Assembly: GCF_003477995.1 (NCBI RefSeq) | Contig: NZ_QUEM01000057.1 | Coordinates: 1-8,279 of the forward strand | DNA: 8,279 nucleotides | Reading direction: 5' to 3' | Source of the DNA: Bacteroides sp. OF04-15BH | GTDB taxonomy: Bacteria > Bacteroidota > Bacteroidia > Bacteroidales > Bacteroidaceae | In this document: positions 1 through 6,316 of the stretch, piece after piece | Numbering within the stretch: position 1 is the first letter of the stretch | Layout: each line of letters starts with the position of its first letter | Notes under the pieces: model-generated | What the model saw: only the letters and a program-made list of their open reading frames with translations | Database searches by the model: none | Told to the model about the DNA's origin: nothing | Position numbers and translations under genes: made by a program

Positions 1-9
1 TACTTTGGG

Positions 10-24
10 ACGTTCGGCGAACGT
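10..24. promoter_or_regulatory. 15-bp perfect dyad, possible operator
   Basis: ACGTTCG-G-CGAACGT is a perfect inverted repeat with a single central base. It lies about 75-85 bp downstream of the minus-strand promoter at 97-104, inside the leader of the next transcript. It could be an operator or a short hairpin in the leader RNA. No T-run follows in the visible sequence, so a terminator cannot be claimed. Confidence 0.3.
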
Positions 25-96
25 ATATGTTATATATAAAGGCAATATTCCGGCAACCGCCGTCCAACTGCCGTTACTTTTTTCGTGTAACTTCTG

Positions 97-104
97 CAAA
101 GTTA
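97..104 (-). promoter_or_regulatory. Bacteroides-type -7 promoter element for a gene beyond the left edge
   Basis: The minus strand reads TAACTTTG here, a perfect match to the Bacteroides -7 consensus TAnnTTTG. It lies just downstream of the terminator that ends the primase operon, so it should start a new transcription unit reading leftward. No ATG follows on the minus strand before the window ends, so the gene it serves lies outside, or the leader is long. I do not see a well-placed -33 element. Confidence 0.5.
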
Positions 105-135
105 AGCAAATACCCTGAATTTTCACGTGCAAACA

Positions 136-169
136 GAAAAAATCCTGCCGTGTTTCGCAACAGGGCAGG
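136..169 (-). terminator. rho-independent terminator after the primase operon
   Basis: On the minus strand the stem is CCTGCC(C)TGTT, a GCGA tetraloop, then AACA(C)GGCAGG, with one C:C mismatch, followed by A and six T. It sits about 40 bp behind the primase stop codon and in front of the next minus-strand promoter, so it is well placed to end the operon. Confidence 0.8.
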
Positions 170-186
170 ACACAAGCACATGAATT

Positions 187-224
187 ACACAAGTTTTATC
201 CATACGCTTATGGACAACTTGTGT
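187..224. repeat. long imperfect inverted repeat across the primase stop codon
   Basis: ACACAAGTT and AACTTGTGT form the outer arms, and TCCATA and TATGGA the inner arms around a CGCT loop, with two or three unpaired bases in one arm. The repeat covers the last codons and stop of the primase gene. It has no T-run, so it is probably an mRNA 3'-end stabilising structure or an accessory to the terminator at 136-169. It could also be a site for an element protein. Confidence 0.5.
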
Positions 225-2280
225 TCCATCGAAGATTATATGAACCGATGACAAAACAGCTTTGGTTCGCCGTGTCTTTGGTGATGATGTCCCTTTCCCG
301 CATGAAGCGGATATAGCTCTTTGCGGTGCGCTCCTTGATGTCCAAGACCTGCTGCAATTGCTCGCAAAGGTCTATGTAGGTGATGCGTGTCTGCCGCCCA
401 AAGATGTCACGTGCGACATTCACCAGTTCCCTTTCCTTGCGCTTCTCCTTTTCCTCACGGGGCTTCTCGCCCTTGTACACGTGCATCCCCGCTTCCTTGT
501 CCCATGCAAAGAGCATCAGCGGCACGTCCAGCGGGCTTCCGTCCCTTACTTTCAGGGCTTTTACCACCGACTGGGCGGGTTCATCGTCTTTCTCTATCGA
601 AAGGATTGTAGCCGCCTTGCGCTGCAACTCGCTGCCCAAATGTCCCCGCAGTTTCAATCCGTTGGGGACGAAATGCAGCACGCACAGAATACACGTGTTG
701 TAGATGCCCGCCAGCCGATAAAGTTCATCTATTACCGCTACGCTTTCCGCTTCATCGTTGGCACTCTTAACAAGGTCGGCGATGCCGTCAATGACGACCA
801 ACTGGATGCCGCCGTACTGGTAGTAGAACTTGTCCATGCTCTGCACAATGGCGTTCAGGCGTTCCTTGCGTGACATACCTGTAAGACAAAACGCTTTCAG
901 TTCATCGGGTTTGTCCGGCTGTTTGGCACGTGCCAGCAGGTTGCCTACATTCTTGAACAGTTGCACTTCCGACTGTTCGGTGTCATAGAGCAAGACCGCC
1001 TTGTGCCTGCCGTTGGCAGTTATCTGTATGCCCAGCGTATCTATGTCCGCACCAGCCGGGCAGATGCAGCCCGCCACGATTGCGGCTACATAATTGCTCT
1101 TGCCCGTTCCCTCGCCCCCGGTGATGCCGAACAGGTTGCCTTGTGTTCCTAACGGAACGTCACCCGCCGAAATAATCTCTTGCGCTTTGGCGGGCGGGTT
1201 GTTGAAATCTATCTCGCATGATTTTAGCATAATCAATGTGTCGCTATACAGGTTGTCTAAAAATTCGATAAACAGTTTCAGGAAATCTTCACGGGTGTTC
1301 CCGGCTTTGAAGTAGTCGGATATGTCCTTTTCCTCTTTCGTTCCCGGAAGCGGGAGCAGCAGGCGTTTCACGCCAAATTCTTCCAGTAGTTTTTCCTGCT
1401 TGCGTGAGCTTTCCCTGCCCGTCTTGTCCATGTCAAAGAGCAGGACGATGTGCTTGAAGCGAAACGTCAGCCGATAAACCAGCGTAGGCGGTATCGTCAC
1501 CGTTTCGCTGTTGAAGCAGATAGCGTGAAAACCATGCGCCGCCAGTGAAAGTACGTCTTTCTCGCCACCCGTAATAAAGAGCGTGTCACCTTTGGCGGGC
1601 AGTTGCTCCAGCCCGAAACAGTAGTTTTCGCCGAAGCTGCCGCCATAGAGGAAGCGGGGTGTGGAGAACGGGCGGTACAGCTTGATGTGTTGTTTGCCCT
1701 TGTAGCCGTACATGGGTTCTGCCACCGATGAAGTGTAGGTGTACGGTTTGCCCTCTGCCGTTTCGCTGTTGTACTCCCGGAGTGAGCAGACCTTGTAATG
1801 TTCCAGCAGTTCGGGCGTGATGCCGTACTGTTGCCAGTACACCAGTTCGGCAAGCGGGAACTTCTGTTCCCGGAACTGGTAGGGCTTGACGGGCTTTTCG
1901 GGTGTTTCTTCGGGTTTGTCCGGCACTGCCCTGCGGACGGTTACAGGAGAAACGGAAACCGGAGTGCCGGAAGCCAGCCCCAAGCCCAAATCCCGGTCGA
2001 TGATTTCCAGTATCTCCACGAAGTCAGCCGCCCGGTTGCAGTCCAGCCCCTTTAACTGCCCCACGAGGAAGAAGCAGTCGCCGCTGTAACTGTCGTTTCC
2101 GAAGTCTTTCATCTTGTAGATACCGCCCCGGCGGTCGAAATAGATGTTGCAGGAAGCCTTGCTGTCCTCGTACAGCGGGTTAAGGAAGTTGCGACCTATG
2201 CGCCAGTTTCCGGGCAGGTAGTGTTTGAATATCGCCAGCCCGTTACTTGTTCTTTCTAAGATTTCCTCTTTCCTTAGCAT
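208..2280 (-). CDS. TOPRIM primase / RecA-like helicase of a mobile element
   Basis: This 690-residue protein probably primes and unwinds DNA during replication of the host element. Residues about 30-75 resemble the CHC2-type primase N-terminus (NPLYEDSKASCNIYFD, then YKMKDFG and GDCF), but the zinc-binding cysteine set is absent. A TOPRIM domain follows: ITGGEKD at 236-242 with the catalytic glutamate, and LLFDMDKTG at 280-288 with the DxD pair. A RecA/DnaB-type ATPase comes next: Walker A GGEGTGKS at 388-395, Walker B LVVIDG at 494-499, and a CVLHF strand at 533-537. The last 70 residues look like a winged helix (QTRITYIDLCEQL, RTAKSYIRFMRE). Its ATG lies 38 bases inside the HTH gene upstream, so translation is probably coupled. 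The family is common on Bacteroides ICEs and mobilizable transposons. The general function is secure; the exact element is not. Confidence 0.9.
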   Translation of the reverse strand: MLRKEEILERTSNGLAIFKHYLPGNWRIGRNFLNPLYEDSKASCNIYFDRRGGIYKMKDFGNDSYSGDCFFLVGQLKGLDCNRAADFVEILEIIDRDLGLGLASGTPVSVSPVTVRRAVPDKPEETPEKPVKPYQFREQKFPLAELVYWQQYGITPELLEHYKVCSLREYNSETAEGKPYTYTSSVAEPMYGYKGKQHIKLYRPFSTPRFLYGGSFGENYCFGLEQLPAKGDTLFITGGEKDVLSLAAHGFHAICFNSETVTIPPTLVYRLTFRFKHIVLLFDMDKTGRESSRKQEKLLEEFGVKRLLLPLPGTKEEKDISDYFKAGNTREDFLKLFIEFLDNLYSDTLIMLKSCEIDFNNPPAKAQEIISAGDVPLGTQGNLFGITGGEGTGKSNYVAAIVAGCICPAGADIDTLGIQITANGRHKAVLLYDTEQSEVQLFKNVGNLLARAKQPDKPDELKAFCLTGMSRKERLNAIVQSMDKFYYQYGGIQLVVIDGIADLVKSANDEAESVAVIDELYRLAGIYNTCILCVLHFVPNGLKLRGHLGSELQRKAATILSIEKDDEPAQSVVKALKVRDGSPLDVPLMLFAWDKEAGMHVYKGEKPREEKEKRKERELVNVARDIFGRQTRITYIDLCEQLQQVLDIKERTAKSYIRFMRERDIITKDTANQSCFVIGSYNLRWNTSCP

Positions 2281-2602
2281 ACAGTTGGTGGTTGGTTATC
2301 AGGTTGTCGATGTTCTCCTTGTTGCTCCTTATCAGGCGTTCTTCCAGCATCCGGCGTATCTCGCTGACCTTGTAGAAGTAGCGTCCCCTGATGTTGGAAT
2401 AGGCGATAGTCCCCGACACCCGCAGGCGTTGCAGGGTCTTTTCGCTTATTTTCAGGAACGTGCAGACCTCGTAGCTGTCCACCCACATGTCTTCCTCGCT
2501 TTGCCTTGCCGTTTCCACGTGGTTGAAGATGTAGTCGGCAATGGCGGTAATCTTGTTGTCCAGCTCCTTGTAGGCTTTGGACTCGAATGTTATTATTTCC
2601 AT
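2243..2602 (-). CDS. MerR/excisionase-type helix-turn-helix protein
   Basis: A 119-residue protein with a helix-turn-helix at about 41-63 (VDSYEVCTFLKISEKTLQRL) and a wing at about 73-82 (GRYFYKVSEI), as in the HTH_17/excisionase group common on Bacteroides elements. I chose the ATG at 2602: the longer reading frame to 2671 would start inside the terminator hairpin and upstream of the promoter at 2626-2633. Such proteins act as recombination directionality factors or small DNA-binding regulators. The 38-base overlap with the primase gene suggests one operon. The C-terminus is basic (ERGNLRKNK). Which of the two roles applies cannot be told from sequence alone. Confidence 0.85.
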   Translation of the reverse strand: MEIITFESKAYKELDNKITAIADYIFNHVETARQSEEDMWVDSYEVCTFLKISEKTLQRLRVSGTIAYSNIRGRYFYKVSEIRRMLEERLIRSNKENIDNLITNHQLYAKERGNLRKNK

Positions 2603-2625
2603 AATGGTAACTAATTGATTTGCCG

Positions 2626-2633
2626 CAAAGTTC
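2626..2633 (-). promoter_or_regulatory. probable -7 promoter element for the HTH-primase operon
   Basis: GAACTTTG on the minus strand matches TAnnTTTG at all fixed positions except the first T. It lies 24 bases in front of the ATG at 2602 and just after the RteC terminator, the same spacing logic as at the RteC gene. Confidence 0.5.
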
Positions 2634-2643
2634 GGGTGTCCTG

Positions 2644-2679
2644 AAAAATAAAACGCCACAGGCGAACCCACCTGTGGCG
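2644..2679 (-). terminator. rho-independent terminator after the RteC gene
   Basis: A perfect 9-bp stem, CGCCACAGG/CCTGTGGCG with an 8-base loop, is followed on the minus strand by TTTTATTTTTC. It lies 28 bases behind the RteC stop. The other flank is also AT-rich (AAATAAATTTT on the plus strand), so it could work in both directions, though no plus-strand gene needs it. Confidence 0.8.
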
Positions 2680-2706
2680 AAATAAATTTTGTTAAAGAAC
2701 GGTTGC

Positions 2707-3567
2707 CTAATCCTGCTCCCTCATGCGCAGCAGCAACCTGTCTTTCAGGGTGGAGAGGAAGCCCGTGCGGTCTTTGGTCTTGGCTTTGAGTTCCATGTAG
2801 GTATGGTAGAAGTCGCCGAGGTCGATGTCGAAAACGTATTCAAAATAGGCTACAATCTCCTTAATATCAACCGTTCCCTTGTTCAGACAGCCGCAGGCGT
2901 GCAGTGCGTAGACAAGCTCCACCAACGCCCTTTTCGTCCCCGTCCAGCGCAGCACCTTTCCCGTGAAGCCGTTCTTCACCCGCTTGCGCTGTTCCCGGCG
3001 TTCCAGCTCGTGCAGTCGGTTGGTGAGGTATATTTCCAGCAGTTCGTTGGCTAAAATCTTGGCTACCTTGAAGTCGTGACTGGTGCTGAACTGTGGGTCT
3101 GTTTCGTAATAGAAACTGTCCACAATGATTTGTATGTCAGGCTTCCCACGCATGAAATACTGCCTGTCCAAGTAGGTGGCTTTCGTGCGGTGGTACTGGT
3201 AGAACGCCAAGTTCCGCTGGAACGACCTTGAAATCCGGTCGGTTTCCGACAGCAGGTAGTCCCGCTGCACGTCCTCGCTGCCGCTGGGGAAGCGCACCTC
3301 TATCTTGTAAACGGTATTGTAATAGATGATTTTGCTCGCTAAAAGCGGTTTCAGTTCCTTGAAGAAGTGTATTTCTTCTTCCGTGCTGGCGAACGGGTAG
3401 GAGATTATAAAGGTTTTGAGTTCGTCCAGTATCTCTTGCAGGTAGTCCACGCACAGGCGGCAGAGCGTCAGCGTGTCCGTTGCGGTGTCCTCGTATTCCT
3501 GTATCTGCCATTCCACTTTTTGAAGCAGTCCGGCGAAGTATGTTTCCAACAGTATCTTATGTTCCAT
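2707..3567 (-). CDS. rteC: RteC-family regulator of element excision
   Basis: A 286-residue protein recognisable as the RteC family. In CTnDOT, RteC is the tetracycline-dependent activator of the excision genes. Family signatures are FFKELKPLLASKIIYY near residue 90, the SFQRNLAFYQYH / DRQYFMRGKPD stretch in the middle, and the C-terminal block from about 206 (LRWTGTKRALVELVYALHA, then DIKEIVAYFEYVFDIDLGDF and FLSTLKDRLLLRM). I chose the ATG at 3567 because the TAACTTTG promoter at 3595-3602 lies between it and the upstream in-frame ATG at 3609. Length is normal for the family. No RteA/RteB two-component genes are in the window, so this paralogue may answer to another signal; the AraC-type regulator upstream is a candidate. 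The symbol denotes the family, not orthology to the CTnDOT gene. Confidence 0.88.
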   Translation of the reverse strand: MEHKILLETYFAGLLQKVEWQIQEYEDTATDTLTLCRLCVDYLQEILDELKTFIISYPFASTEEEIHFFKELKPLLASKIIYYNTVYKIEVRFPSGSEDVQRDYLLSETDRISRSFQRNLAFYQYHRTKATYLDRQYFMRGKPDIQIIVDSFYYETDPQFSTSHDFKVAKILANELLEIYLTNRLHELERREQRKRVKNGFTGKVLRWTGTKRALVELVYALHACGCLNKGTVDIKEIVAYFEYVFDIDLGDFYHTYMELKAKTKDRTGFLSTLKDRLLLRMREQD

Positions 3568-3594
3568 AACCTTGTGCTTATCTTTTATGAAGCA

Positions 3595-3602
3595 CAAAGT
3601 TA
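3595..3602 (-). promoter_or_regulatory. -7 promoter element of the RteC gene
   Basis: TAACTTTG on the minus strand matches the TAnnTTTG consensus perfectly. The expected start site is about 20 bases in front of the ATG at 3567. A clear -33 TTTG is not visible; the upstream region is only AT-rich. Confidence 0.65.
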
Positions 3603-3640
3603 CGGGCATAAAAATTCTGTTTTATTCTTGATTTTTCACA

Positions 3641-4483
3641 TTACGTTCTTGTAACTGTGCATTTTCTTGTTTCCTGCGCTTTTCTGCGTATTTCTCCGGG
3701 GGTATCTAAAAGATACGCCTTGCAGAAGTCGTTCAGGTTCGATGTCGATGCGAACCCGGTGGTGAACGCCACTTCGGTAAGCGTGAGGTTTGTGTTCGTC
3801 AGGTAGTGTTCCACGTCCTTTACCCGTTCCTTTATCACCCATTCCTTAGCCGTGTACCCGGTCATTTTCTTTACCTTTCGCCGGAACGAGCCGTATTCCA
3901 TGCCGCATTTGTCCGCCAGTTGCTCGGCATCATAGACCATGTAGCCTTTCAGACGTACCATTTCGGTGAACGTCTGCCTGCCCAGTTCCGGCAGCATCCG
4001 TTCGGCGTGGCGCAGCTCCTTTTCCGTCACCAGCAGGCGGTTGTCCCTTACCGGGTTTCTCCGCAGCAGGTGGAAAGCGTGGCATACCGTGTTGTACACG
4101 TTGCAGAGGTACTGCCGTCCCGGTCGCATCCAGTGGAGCGCATCGCAGTAGGCGGTCAGTTCGGGTATGTCGTCCCGCTTGCGGTGCTGTTCCGCCAGTT
4201 CGTCCAGTATGGCGTAACGGGTGGTGGACATACCCAGCAGAATGATGATTGCCTTGTAGTCCTTGTACGCCGCCAGTGTCGGCGTTTCCGGCAGGCTTTT
4301 GAGCGTGTCGCACACGTGGGCGCACAGCCGCCCGTCCTTGCTGAACGGTTCAAGTTCCAAGTAGTTGTCCATTTTCCGGCTGTTGTGCAGCAGCCATGTT
4401 ACCTTTTCGTCCAGTTCCTTGCAGGACGCTTCCAGCTCCGCTTCGGGAGCGGGAAGCAATAATGATGTAATCCGTTGTTCCAT
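3641..4483 (-). CDS. AraC-family transcriptional regulator
   Basis: A 280-residue protein ending in a typical AraC/XylS double helix-turn-helix. The first HTH is at about 184-215 (DAEQLADKCGMEYGSFRRKV) and the second at about 233-265 (LTLTEVAFTTGFASTSNLND, then FCKAYLLDTPGEIRRK). The N-terminal 170 residues are mostly helical with no cupin or other sensor domain that I recognise. I prefer the ATG at 4483 (MEQRITSLL). An in-frame ATG at 4510 adds nine residues but lies on the far side of the apparent end of the cassette array (4499-4505). No TAnnTTTG promoter is visible directly upstream: the stop codon of the last cassette gene is only about 30 bases away, so expression may depend on read-through from the array. 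It likely regulates the element genes downstream, such as rteC; this is inference. Confidence 0.85.
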   Translation of the reverse strand: MEQRITSLLLPAPEAELEASCKELDEKVTWLLHNSRKMDNYLELEPFSKDGRLCAHVCDTLKSLPETPTLAAYKDYKAIIILLGMSTTRYAILDELAEQHRKRDDIPELTAYCDALHWMRPGRQYLCNVYNTVCHAFHLLRRNPVRDNRLLVTEKELRHAERMLPELGRQTFTEMVRLKGYMVYDAEQLADKCGMEYGSFRRKVKKMTGYTAKEWVIKERVKDVEHYLTNTNLTLTEVAFTTGFASTSNLNDFCKAYLLDTPGEIRRKAQETRKCTVTRT

Positions 4484-4498
4484 ATCTGATGTTTTATA

Positions 4499-4512
4499 TA
4501 TGAATGACATAT
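4499..4512. repeat. distal end of the cassette array, terminal tag copy plus small dyad
   Basis: TATGAAT at 4499-4505 is the reverse complement of the tag ATTCATA at 4965-4971 that starts the last cassette, which is what marks the two ends of every other cassette. No palindromic junction follows it, so the site looks decayed or is the fused boundary with the host element. The same bases lie in an ATATG-N5-CATAT dyad (4498-4512), which could instead be an operator for the AraC-type gene. A 7-base match is weak on its own. Confidence 0.4.
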
Positions 4513-4970
4513 CATTTGTTCCACCTCACGCAATCCGTCCAACCCCATTCATCGAACAGCCATGTTTCTAAGAAGAAAAGTACAAAGGGCAGCAGGAACA
4601 GAAAATATGCCTGTACTGCGCTGATATGCTTAGAGCGGCGGTAGCGGTTCAACAATGCCTGTACACGGGTTTTCCTGTATCGTGCAAGAATAAATACACA
4701 AATAAACAAAAACATTGCACCTAAATAGCCAAGATGTAAGGACGACCATTGCGGTACATTGTTAATCAGGAGAAAGTTACCGGGCAGAACTACTATCCAC
4801 CACCAATACCAAAACAGCAGTATAAAACCTGACATCCGACCTATCTTCTTGCCCCAAACCTCTCCCTTGAAATATAGGTAGTCAAAAAAATAGTATCTGT
4901 AATTCGTCCGGTTTGCACGTTGCTTCACTCGTTCAAAATAGTTATCTGTCTTTTTTATTCCTTTATTCAT
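4512..4970 (-). CDS. small polytopic membrane protein, putative immunity protein (cassette 6)
   Basis: A 152-residue protein I cannot assign to a family. A basic, tyrosine-rich N-terminus (about 1-45) precedes three hydrophobic segments at about 46-69 (rich in tryptophan), 78-97 and 119-137. A strongly basic loop (ARYRKTRVQALLNRYRRSK) lies between the second and third, and would be cytoplasmic by the positive-inside rule. A position in an immunity array suggests protection against a toxin acting at the inner membrane or periplasm; that is inference. The ATG is part of the cassette's terminal tag (TTATGAAT), so its translation signals come entirely from the upstream cassette. It is the last cassette before the AraC-type gene. 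Confidence 0.7.
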   Translation of the reverse strand: MNKGIKKTDNYFERVKQRANRTNYRYYFFDYLYFKGEVWGKKIGRMSGFILLFWYWWWIVVLPGNFLLINNVPQWSSLHLGYLGAMFLFICVFILARYRKTRVQALLNRYRRSKHISAVQAYFLFLLPFVLFFLETWLFDEWGWTDCVRWNK

Positions 4971-5021
4971 AATGGTTTGGTGAGGGAAAGCGTTCAGGGG
5001 TTATCTTTCCTTGTTACCAAT
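4965..5021 (-). repeat. cassette junction 5/6, degraded attC-like palindrome
   Basis: On the minus strand it runs from ATTGGTAACAAGG (end of cassette 5) to ACCATTATGAAT (start of cassette 6). The outer stem GGAAAG/CTTTCC (5005-5010 and 4985-4990) is kept, with the extra AT at 5003-5004 opposite one extra base at 4991. The inner stem of the other junctions has been lost and replaced by an open loop. The first half lies inside the last codons and stop of the cassette-5 gene. The tag ATTGGTAA matches the cassette-5 start tag ATTGGTTA at 7 of 8 positions. Confidence 0.7.
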
Positions 5022-5423
5022 GAATTTGCTTTTATATATAGCGTACTCTACTGTGTAAGTAGCCAGCTTCACGCCCAAGAACATACCTACAAGCAATATA
5101 TATGCTACTAAGCAATATTGATTATACAAGAGGTCTTTTAAGAATACAGGTATCAATAAGGCTATGATTGTAGCGTTCTGAAACCACTTCTGTACTTTCA
5201 ATAAGAGGTTAATGTATAAATGATTTCCTATGTAATTGAACCCCCATTTATAATTATACCGTTTCAGATAAGATAGTGAAAACCACAATCCTACAAGTGC
5301 AGTAATAAGGGCTACTCGCCACCATGCTCCCATGTATGGGAACATACCTTTTAAGAATGTCAGCAAAACAACACCTATTATGCTACATTCATATACAATT
5401 CTTACTCTTGTTACATTATTCAT
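5001..5423 (-). CDS. small polytopic membrane protein, putative immunity protein (cassette 5)
   Basis: A 140-residue protein with about four hydrophobic segments at residues 12-31, 33-52, 82-99 and 103-125. Charged connectors (SYLKRYNYKWGFNY after the second segment, KVQKWFQN before the third) and a basic tail (YKSKFIGNKER) surround them. I recognise no family. The last five codons and the stop lie inside the following junction palindrome, so the cassette is extremely compact. Its place in the array suggests an immunity protein, perhaps against a membrane-acting toxin, but nothing in the sequence proves this. Codon use is AT-rich, unlike the recombinase. Confidence 0.7.
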   Translation of the reverse strand: MNNVTRVRIVYECSIIGVVLLTFLKGMFPYMGAWWRVALITALVGLWFSLSYLKRYNYKWGFNYIGNHLYINLLLKVQKWFQNATIIALLIPVFLKDLLYNQYCLVAYILLVGMFLGVKLATYTVEYAIYKSKFIGNKER

Positions 5424-5434
5424 ATATGTACGCT

Positions 5435-5483
5435 ATTGGTTAGAAAGGAGCATCGTCAGATGCTATCTTTCGTTGTTACTAAC
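5435..5483 (-). repeat. cassette junction 4/5, attC-like palindrome
   Basis: On the minus strand GTTAGTAACAAC is followed by the hairpin GAAAG[AT]AGCATC-TGAC-GATGCT[C]CTTTC and then the next start tag TAACCAAT. Plus-strand stem positions are 5443-5447/5467-5471 and 5449-5454/5459-5464, with the extra AT at 5465-5466 opposite the single extra base at 5448. The first tag GTTAGTAA is the reverse complement of the start of cassette 4 at 5905-5912. No T-run follows, so this is not an ordinary terminator. Confidence 0.8.
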
Positions 5484-5494
5484 TTATTAAATCT

Positions 5495-5887
5495 TTATTG
5501 TATAATTTTTAGCCAATGACGATGTGTTATTATAAAATAAAGTAATACAACCAAAATGGGATAAATCATCCATGATATGAAGGAAGAAATCTTTTGGCTA
5601 TTAAATATTAGAGGTTTACTCCTTATAATTTCCATACCTTTTTTCCTTTTGATATAATACGAACAGAATGTTTTGTATAGTAAAACATAGATTATGATAA
5701 AAAACACAAAAGGGGTTTTATAATTGAAATTCTCCTTTATCAGTAGATACGTCAGTACTATAACAGGAAGAAATAATATTCCACATATTATCTGTATCGT
5801 CCGCTCATGTGGATTTTCCAATATAAATTTATCCCTATTAAATATGAATATCTGATAATACATCGCATCTAAAATGAATTTTATCAT
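5495..5887 (-). CDS. small polytopic membrane protein, putative immunity protein (cassette 4)
   Basis: A 130-residue, isoleucine- and lysine-rich protein of unknown family. Three hydrophobic segments lie at about 31-50, 60-75 and 102-120. A basic loop (YYIKRKKGMEIIRSK) separates the second and third, the same layout as the cassette-6 protein, although I see no clear sequence similarity. The N-terminal 30 residues are amphipathic. It is very AT-rich, more so than its neighbours. It is bounded by complete junctions on both sides, so it is a self-standing cassette. An immunity role is inferred from context only. Confidence 0.7.
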   Translation of the reverse strand: MIKFILDAMYYQIFIFNRDKFILENPHERTIQIICGILFLPVIVLTYLLIKENFNYKTPFVFFIIIYVLLYKTFCSYYIKRKKGMEIIRSKPLIFNSQKISSFISWMIYPILVVLLYFIITHRHWLKIIQ

Positions 5888-5904
5888 AAAGAGTTATTCG
5901 TATT

Positions 5905-5961
5905 GTTAGTAATGGTTTGCAGCTTGCCGCCATTAGGCGGCACAGGTGTTTGTTAGCATCG
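5905..5961 (-). repeat. cassette junction 3/4, attC-like palindrome
   Basis: On the minus strand CGATGCTAACAA is followed by a perfect 6-bp stem GCCGCC-TAAT-GGCGGC (plus 5926-5931/5936-5941) and then AACCATTACTAAC. The outer arms pair poorly, and the AT/single-base defect seen at other junctions is not evident here. The first tag CGATGCTAA matches the start of cassette 3 (6676-6684) as a 9-bp inverted repeat; the last tag belongs to cassette 4. Confidence 0.8.
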
Positions 5962-5965
5962 TTTC

Positions 5966-6316
5966 TTAATCAAGTTCAGCACGAAAAAACAAATCCATAA
6001 TCAATACATGGTTTTCACACGCTTCCTTGAATTGTAGAATAAAGCTTTTCAATGCCTCTTTATCTTTTGAGTAGGCACAAAACATACTACTTTCAGAATC
6101 AAAATCAATTTTATCCGATAATTCTGGTACTTGTTCTTCCACAAAGACACGAGCTAAGGACTCCCAGTCATAGCCGTTCCCCTCAAAGCCCTCGTCCTCT
6201 CTTGCTTCGAAGATTTCAGCTTTGTATTCTCCAACATTCAGACATACTGAAGCTGTCGATTCATGATCAACCCAAAAGAAAGGTTGAATTTTCATTTCAA
6301 AATCTTTAGTGTCCAT
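5966..6316 (-). CDS. Imm51-family immunity protein (cassette 3, second gene)
   Basis: A 116-residue acidic soluble protein that I recognise as the Imm51 family of polymorphic-toxin immunity proteins. The family pattern is clear: QPFFWVDHES at 11-20, then a strand with YKAEIFEAREDEGFEGNGYD running to about 50, WESLARVFVEE at 51-61, SSMFCAYSKD at 76-85, and the end DLFFRAELD. Length is full for the family. I chose the ATG at 6316, which overlaps the end of the upstream gene by 11 bases and starts at the conserved N-terminus; an in-frame ATG at 6349 would add 11 unconserved residues. It should bind and neutralise a cognate toxin in the cytoplasm. No toxin gene lies nearby, so it is an orphan immunity gene, the hallmark of an acquired defence array. 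Confidence 0.85.
   Translation of the reverse strand: MDTKDFEMKIQPFFWVDHESTASVCLNVGEYKAEIFEAREDEGFEGNGYDWESLARVFVEEQVPELSDKIDFDSESSMFCAYSKDKEALKSFILQFKEACENHVLIMDLFFRAELD

Noticed and set aside
262..873. Plus-strand open frame of 203 codons
   Set aside because: It is antisense to the primase/helicase gene, whose motifs are clear. The frame is an effect of GC-rich codon use and shows no domain or promoter.
2600..2608. ATAATGG-like sequence at the HTH gene start resembling the cassette boundary
   Set aside because: It has no hairpin and no matching tag nearby; CCATTATG is a plausible chance context for a Bacteroides start codon.
3806..4462. Plus-strand open frame of 218 codons opposite the AraC-type gene
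   Set aside because: The minus strand encodes a convincing double HTH here; the plus frame has no recognisable motif and is a codon-bias shadow.
4519..4536. CACCTCACG shared by the last cassette's 3' end and the end of the recombinase gene (near 7817)
   Set aside because: A single 9-base match in two coding ends, without further similarity in the flanks, is too weak to call a flanking repeat of the array.
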